The position numbers were made by a program, and so were the translations under genes. From Clostridiales bacterium Firm_16 (GTDB lineage Bacteria; Bacillota; Clostridia; Saccharofermentanales; Saccharofermentanaceae): a DNA stretch of 64,000 bases. Location of the stretch: NCBI GenBank assembly GCA_001604185.1, contig LVAV01000113.1, positions 62,001-126,000 of the forward strand. Reading direction: 5' to 3'. A model generated the notes under the pieces. It had not been told where the DNA came from, searched no databases, and worked only from the letters and a program-made list of their open reading frames with translations. Each line of letters starts with the position of its first letter. Positions within the stretch are counted from its first letter, which is position 1. This document shows positions 60,201-64,000 of this stretch, piece after piece.

Positions 60201-60740
60201 GCTGGCCTCTACGAGTTTGGTATTCTTACTGATATCCAGAGAAGACAGATTCCTGTCGAAGTCACAGTACAGTCTGGTCAACTCTGTATTCTTACTGATG
60301 TCCAGTTCGGAAAAATACTGGCAATCCGAGAAGCTTAATTGCTTCAGTGCGGTGAAATACTCAATGCCTTTGGCATCCAGGATCTCTGAATCGAAGAAAC
60401 TGATCGTGTTGATGTTTTCGATCTCTTTCTCACTGAATTTCCCGTTGCCGTCCGTATCGAACTTGGTCACATAACTACGGAAGTGCTGGTCCGGGAAATT
60501 CGTCTCGTTGATGGCTACTTCCTTCGCCTGCGGATCCAGATCGAGAATGGATTTCTCTTCGTCGGAGGCAGGATCTTCGACCTTGTCATCCGAAGTAATA
60601 TCCCTCGGTTCATCCACAGTAACTGACGGAATCTCACTGTCAGCATTCACACTGGAATGAATCGGGGAATAACTACTGAAACTAGATAAAGATAAACTGG
60701 CTACAAGAACCATAGCCAGCGCATGGCGTCTGCGCATCAT
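57225..60740 (-). CDS. Secreted fusion: leucine-rich repeat + DUF4214 + ABC-type solute-binding domain
   Basis: 1171 residues. Signal peptide (RRHALAMVLVASLSLSSF), an acidic spacer, a short EF-hand-like KFDTDGNGKFSEKE, then about 18 leucine-rich units of about 21 residues of the type LTSLDLSKNPSLTSVDC (residues about 85-470). A PT spacer follows (about 470-498), then four DUF4214 units (500-747) ending GIDRGTLP, and a type-1 solute-binding domain (748-1171) with GGPDIYCAEAD, YQSNAGVFIYRRSIAKEVFG, FGFFGPAWLVSYV, and CEAPFHFYWGGSWIMV. Solute-binding proteins are normally lipoproteins of about 430 residues; here there is no lipobox and no transporter gene nearby, so the domain may have become an adhesin or glycan-binding part. 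ATG 60740 has AAGGAGGG upstream. Confidence 0.88.
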   Translation of the reverse strand: MMRRRHALAMVLVASLSLSSFSSYSPIHSSVNADSEIPSVTVDEPRDITSDDKVEDPASDEEKSILDLDPQAKEVAINETNFPDQHFRSYVTKFDTDGNGKFSEKEIENINTISFFDSEILDAKGIEYFTALKQLSFSDCQYFSELDISKNTELTRLYCDFDRNLSSLDISKNTKLVEASFQCSSLKSLDVSKNTDLEVLYCNYNALTSLDVSMLTKLRVLVCSGNKFSSLDVSKNANLQSLNCNDCGLTSLNVTKNANLMSIDYGRNNLKSVDTSKNTKLSELRCTDLALTSLDLSKNPSLTSVDCSNNKLTSLNLSKNTNLMILACGNNNLSSLNVTALSKLDRLNCSDNPITSLDLSKNTDLGSLYCRNCKLTSLNVSKCRLYILDCSRNQLSALDLSTCENLCTLETHTNKIKKLDVSNCPSIVDAMEYGKLVSKDTYLAYVDPEKGDILFSFDRDTELVPPIKTPTPTAQATPTPTKVPTTTPLPTPSPVPGNKGFEGFVERLYKIALNREPEAEGKAFWVKHVVEDGATGAECARFFLLDAPEFMNRKLNDDQFVETLYSVFFDRQSEQGGKDFWLGQLKSGTPKSDVVNGFIESTEWCNVCASYGVKSGAQYHKATTPSANALAFATRLYTECLKRQPEKGGLNYWALALTNLEKNAAEAADLFFSSDEFVGFKTSDTEYVARLYRTFMGRDADEGGLDYWVSALSQGTTRYEALKWFSESPEFTALCKQYGIDRGTLPTKPGKIEINLFSMSSELYDQVMSYYNTHPDFAAKYKITSSYTNNDNQNYEKTLNSLLKSGGPDIYCAEADYRYAYINGDYSQYAAPYDQLFSDYASRAQKAAIAPYIVSLGTRNSDGKVLGLSYQSNAGVFIYRRSIAKEVFGSDSPDTIEKAIGANTNSWNTYLAAAEKLKAKGYAMASSLSDLWIGSNKAAKTPWVVNGKLNIDPVREQFLDTSKKMIDSNYCTDSFQWSADWTGDIMGTGERKVFGFFGPAWLVSYVIGGYCTSAETGYGDWAVCEAPFHFYWGGSWIMVNRNVLGTEKAAGVAELINYITLDCSKDGLQYKWATGQIYNSEHKDTIASMTVMNMLTSSDKYSWGLLNNQNPASIFTKALSRTSAGSFSTYDTILDSYFQDMARDYSHGRASRNKAIEKFKEYAAENGIDVS

Positions 60741-60935
60741 ATTCAACCCTCCTTCTGGTGCGTTAATACGCACACAAAATACCCATACCTCGATTATAGA
60801 CCCGCCAATTTTCAGTTGGTAGGGCGGAGGGCTAAACTTAACAGAATATTAAAATTTTCTTGCGGACTCATTCTTTGAGGCATAGTCGAAAAAAGAGATT
60901 GGTTGCATAACAAAACTTCTTGGTAATATGAACAC

Positions 60936-63098
60936 TTATCGACTGCCATGCGTTCGCTCAGTCAGCAAGTCATCGTTAACTACTTGTTTTGCAAAACTCG
61001 TTAATTCCGCAAAAACATCGTTTTTGGATAAACTGTCGTGTGCATACTGATAGATCAATTCGAAAAAACGGTTGTTAAGAATGTCATCATATGGCTTGAT
61101 GAATAATGAATCTATTTCTGATGTGACCTTTTTAAAGATTTGAGAAGGATTCTGACCTCCAAGGATTCCCCAAGAATAATTATCCAGCATGTTCATGACA
61201 GTCATTGACGAGACTGTGTCTTGGGTACCTGATTCTCTGATCTGACTGGTGGACCATTTATACTGAAATCCTTTTTTTGTGCAGTCTAAAGTAATGTAGT
61301 TAATCAACTTCGCAACACCGGTTGCTTTCTCTGTGCCGAGAACACTCTTGTTGGCCATGATCCATGTACCGCCCCAATAGAAATGAAACGGGGCTTCACA
61401 TACGGCCCAGTCTCCTAAAGATTTCTGATTGTTGTCTTGAATCAGATTATTGATGAACCAGACTGGACCGAAGAATCCCATTACTTTTCTGCTCACATTT
61501 TCTCTTATGTCGTATAGCCAATTCTCTGACCATAAGATGCTGTCTTTACAGTATTTGTTCTGAATCATTTTTCGTGATACGTCAAGAAAATCCTCATAAA
61601 TCGGGTCGATATTGAGTTCACCGTCAAGGATCCAAGGAGATTTAGATGCCTTCCCTGTAACGATCCATAGGTCGGAGAGAGAAGAGGCGATAGCGTAACC
61701 TTTGGCATTGAGTTTCTCGGCGGCGGCTAGATAGGCATCCCAACTGTTGGTATTAGCTCCGATAGCTTTCTCAATTGTATCGGGGGAATCGGACCCGAAG
61801 ATATCCCTGGCGATGGATCGTCTGTAAATGAATACACCGGCAGTGGACTGATAAGACAAAGCTACGATCTTTCTATCAGCACTACGTGTTCCAAAGTTGA
61901 CGATATAAGGAGCGATAGCCGATTTTTGAACCCGAGATGCACAATCTGGGAGCAGTTGATCATAGGGTGCGGCGTATTGTGAAAGAATTCCATTGACGTA
62001 TGGATACAGATTCTCGGTTTCCATCAAATAAATATCTGGTTCACCGTGTTCTAGGGAGTGCTTGAGATTGTTGGAGTATGGATTATCATTCATATATTTA
62101 TTGATGATCTTATACTTCGAGGCGAACGAAGGGTGAGTACTATAATACGATTCAACCATTGAATATACTTCGTCAGTCATGGATAAAAAACTGATTTCTA
62201 TCTTCCCGGGCTTGTGTGGTAGGGTACCATATTCGATTGAGTAGTCATCGCATTTTTTCGAGAACTCTGATGATTCCATGAATTGTTTTAGTACTTCATA
62301 CCGCGTTGTTCCCAAAGAAAGCATCTTTACCCAGTAATCCTTGCTGCTCGCTTCTGCGCGTTCATTCAAGAAAATGCGATAGAGGCATGATACATATTCG
62401 ACGTTGGATATCTCTGATCCTTTGTATTGCTCAGAACCAATAAAATGATATGCAACATCTGAGACGCTTGCTCTTTGTGTTAAGAGAGCCATGATCCAAG
62501 AGTGAAGGTTGTCGTTTGGTTGTAAATCATTGCAACATATCTTGTGAAGTTCATTAACGAAACTCTCAGCAAATTTAACTCTGTCAATATATTCCTTTGT
62601 TATTAAGCTCTTCTTCATGCCCGTTTTTGTACTTTTCGTATAGGCTATGACATAAGCTAATACGCCTCCAATAAACGATACGTTGTTCTCTGAATTAAAT
62701 GTATCACAAGAATAAAGGTCGGACTTCCTGTAATTGTTGAATAAATCTATTATTGTATCTTTACTGATTGTTGAGTCCTCAATGATGATTAGTTTCAAGA
62801 GGATAACAAAGAGGTCGGTCCCATTTAGATACTTGTTTGCATACTTATTCAGTTTTGCTTGTATTTCATTGTGATTCGTGGTGCTTTGGGCACGCTTCCT
62901 AGTTAAGCTTGGAATTTCCAGGTGGGCGTTGACATATTTTGAGATGCAATCCTTATCGTTAAATTTCGAATACACAGAAGCTGAATCTGTTTCGAAGCAT
63001 AAAAGGAGCTCGCCAATTAGATCCTGCTGAGTGAATTTTCCGTATAGATTTAGCATGATACCAGCATAGGTGGTAAAACATAACTTCAAATTTCTCAA
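60936..63098 (-). CDS. DUF4214 + solute-binding domain protein with unusual N-terminus and no visible signal peptide
   Basis: 720 residues. Residues about 300-705 are a close paralogue of the solute-binding domain of the gene at 57225 (shared IFGSDSPDTIEKAIGAN, CEAPFHFYWGG). Residues about 172-300 are two diverged DUF4214 units. Residues 1-170 are unrelated to the other protein, AT-rich in DNA and not a signal peptide: FTQQDLIGELLLCFETDSASVYSKF, ISKYVNAHLEIP, IIIEDSTISKDTI. I recall a similar N-terminal layout on some cytoplasmic defence-type proteins of Firmicutes, but this is unverified. The start TTG 63098 has GGGGAG 9 bases upstream. Either the start of a secreted relative was replaced by recombination or the protein is not secreted. 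Confidence 0.8.
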   Translation of the reverse strand: MRNLKLCFTTYAGIMLNLYGKFTQQDLIGELLLCFETDSASVYSKFNDKDCISKYVNAHLEIPSLTRKRAQSTTNHNEIQAKLNKYANKYLNGTDLFVILLKLIIIEDSTISKDTIIDLFNNYRKSDLYSCDTFNSENNVSFIGGVLAYVIAYTKSTKTGMKKSLITKEYIDRVKFAESFVNELHKICCNDLQPNDNLHSWIMALLTQRASVSDVAYHFIGSEQYKGSEISNVEYVSCLYRIFLNERAEASSKDYWVKMLSLGTTRYEVLKQFMESSEFSKKCDDYSIEYGTLPHKPGKIEISFLSMTDEVYSMVESYYSTHPSFASKYKIINKYMNDNPYSNNLKHSLEHGEPDIYLMETENLYPYVNGILSQYAAPYDQLLPDCASRVQKSAIAPYIVNFGTRSADRKIVALSYQSTAGVFIYRRSIARDIFGSDSPDTIEKAIGANTNSWDAYLAAAEKLNAKGYAIASSLSDLWIVTGKASKSPWILDGELNIDPIYEDFLDVSRKMIQNKYCKDSILWSENWLYDIRENVSRKVMGFFGPVWFINNLIQDNNQKSLGDWAVCEAPFHFYWGGTWIMANKSVLGTEKATGVAKLINYITLDCTKKGFQYKWSTSQIRESGTQDTVSSMTVMNMLDNYSWGILGGQNPSQIFKKVTSEIDSLFIKPYDDILNNRFFELIYQYAHDSLSKNDVFAELTSFAKQVVNDDLLTERTHGSR

Positions 63099-63224
63099 TT
63101 AAATCGTCTCCCCTGCCTCAAAAAGTACTTACTTGTATTATTGTAGTTTTGCAACTTATTTGCAACTTTTTTTCGTCTACTTTCGTGGGCTGTAAGCGTA
63201 TTCTGAAAGCACAAAGAATGACCC

Positions 63225-63429
63225 ACCCGAGGAGATAACGGATAGTTATAAACAGTATATAGACCACTTTACTGGTTAGTCGAGGGTGGATGGGTTAAAG
63301 GGAGGCGATAACATGAACGAAGGCAACGTTCAGGATTAAGAAGACCAGTACTTCTTTCCTTTCAAAAAAACAGGCACTTCATCCCGCCCGTTTCGGCGGG
63401 CGGGATTTATCACAAAAGGGGGCTTTACT
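63225..63429 (+). promoter_or_regulatory. Structured leader of the M23 peptidase gene with eight-codon mini-frame
   Basis: CCACCC (about 63223) can pair with GGGTGG (about 63286) around a smaller ACCA/TGGT hairpin. Next comes GGGAGG, then ATG 63313 and MNEGNVQD with stop at 63337-63339, a well-placed mini-frame. A GC-rich hairpin follows directly before the peptidase ribosome binding site. The arrangement resembles a leader that could control translation or read-through. I do not recognise a known riboswitch class in it. Confidence 0.4.
63381..63406 (+). terminator. Perfect 10-bp GC-rich hairpin in the M23 leader
   Basis: ATCCCGCCCG (63381-63390), loop TTTCGG, CGGGCGGGAT (63397-63406), then TTTATC. 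It may be an attenuator; it lies 8 bases before the ribosome binding site AAAGGGGG. Confidence 0.55.
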
Positions 63430-64000
63430 ATGAAATCTTTCAAATATTCTCTTGCGCTTCTGAGCGTTTGTACTCTTCTTTTCTCCACAGTTTCTTCTGT
63501 TTTCACAACTAAGGCAGTTTCTGCAAATGCGACTGAAGGGTGGTTCTGGCCGGCTGAAACCTATTACATTGTATCTAATTACGGTCTGAGAGATTTGGAC
63601 AATAACAAGAATACGGGCGTTAATGGTCTCGAAAACAAGCATACCGGCATCGATATCAGTGCACCGTCCGGTTCTCCTGTGCATGCGACCAAGAGTGGTA
63701 CGATCGTTGAAGGTGTCCGCGACATTCCTAACGGAACTAAGTATAAGGACAAGACTAAGAAGGAGTTCGGGAATTATACAACGATCAAGCATGATGATGG
63801 TTCTGGCTATTCTACATATATGCACATGCTTCCCAACAATCTGATTTCCGGACATGTGGAGCAGGGCGATATTATTGGCTACTGCGGTCTTACGGGTAAT
63901 ACCGGTGGCTACCATATCCACTTTGAAGTCGTTAATGATCCCAACGATCGATATAATACATCTGTGAATACTATGCCGACGAATAGTAATATTCAGGTCA
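63430..64000 (+). CDS. Secreted M23 (LytM-type) peptidase, cut by the window edge
   Basis: 190 codons are visible. Signal peptide (FKYSLALLSVCTLLFSTVSSVFTTKAVSA), then the LytM zinc site: HTGIDIS (His and Asp ligands), YMHMLP and HIHFEV. Such enzymes cut peptidoglycan cross-links or stem peptides outside the cell. The frame is still open at base 64000, so the rest is outside the window. AAAGGGGG lies 7 bases before the ATG. Confidence 0.9.
   Translation, partial: MKSFKYSLALLSVCTLLFSTVSSVFTTKAVSANATEGWFWPAETYYIVSNYGLRDLDNNKNTGVNGLENKHTGIDISAPSGSPVHATKSGTIVEGVRDIPNGTKYKDKTKKEFGNYTTIKHDDGSGYSTYMHMLPNNLISGHVEQGDIIGYCGLTGNTGGYHIHFEVVNDPNDRYNTSVNTMPTNSNIQV

Overview
The window looks like chromosomal DNA of a Gram-positive anaerobe of the class Clostridia. 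The signs are strong AAGGAGG-type ribosome binding sites with frequent GTG/TTG starts, a biotin-dependent sodium-pumping oxaloacetate decarboxylase with its biotin carrier on a separate gene, a VTC/DUF4956/Cthe_2159-type cluster, DUF3793, DUF4214 surface proteins with long Pro-Thr linkers, and a CIRCE-controlled Hsp20. A gut or rumen Eubacteriales/Oscillospirales-type organism would fit, but no 16S or other decisive marker is present, so the genus stays open. There are two tRNA genes (Arg-CCG, Val-CAC), no rRNA, no insertion sequence and no CRISPR array.

Layout. 0-10.6 kb: housekeeping genes, namely a cut-off NUDIX-like start, a MerR regulator fused to a methyltransferase, tRNA-Arg, dtd, DUF1846, two small membrane proteins, a HAD phosphatase, a GGDEF/EAL protein, and an unusual TIM-barrel/acyl-CoA-synthetase fusion. 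10.6-18.7 kb: a partly unexplained intergenic stretch, an ABC/LytTR/DUF3021-like operon, a candidate small RNA on the minus strand, an AraC regulator and a heterodimeric ABC exporter with one degenerate ATPase site. 18.8-32.3 kb: three very large secreted proteins. Two share the order signal peptide, beta-rich repeats, Pro-Thr linker, PASTA-like domain, DUF4214 repeats. One of these is broken by a frame shift inside its repetitive linker, and between them lies a seven-unit fibronectin-III-like protein. 32.4-39 kb: the oxaloacetate decarboxylase operon and the VTC/DUF4956/Cthe_2159 cluster.

39-54 kb is dominated by metal homeostasis. It holds a transglutaminase lipoprotein, two COG0523 GTPases (one with a huge His-rich loop, one with a CxCC-less GTPase joined to a DUF1980-like C-terminus), a second GGDEF/EAL protein, and then a block that appears to be one regulon. 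That block comprises DUF3793, flavodoxin, a 2,3-BPG-dependent phosphoglycerate mutase, an IrtAB/YbtPQ-like ABC pair and a complete ECF transporter. Four copies of the 16-bp palindrome GTTAG-N6-CTAAC sit in its three control regions, three of them next to or overlapping well-formed divergent promoters. One of these promoters first makes a roughly 220-nt C-rich leader ending in an intrinsic terminator, which may be a metal-responsive small RNA or an attenuator. I regard this operator/leader/transport module as the most interesting system in the window.

53.6-64 kb: tRNA-Val, an acidic membrane protein, a NADAR protein, a patatin-like phospholipase, CIRCE-Hsp20, and two paralogous giant genes on the minus strand that join DUF4214 repeats to an ABC-type solute-binding domain. 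In one of these the front is a leucine-rich repeat with a signal peptide. In the other it is an AT-rich segment with no visible signal peptide. The window ends inside a secreted M23 peptidase gene with a structured leader.
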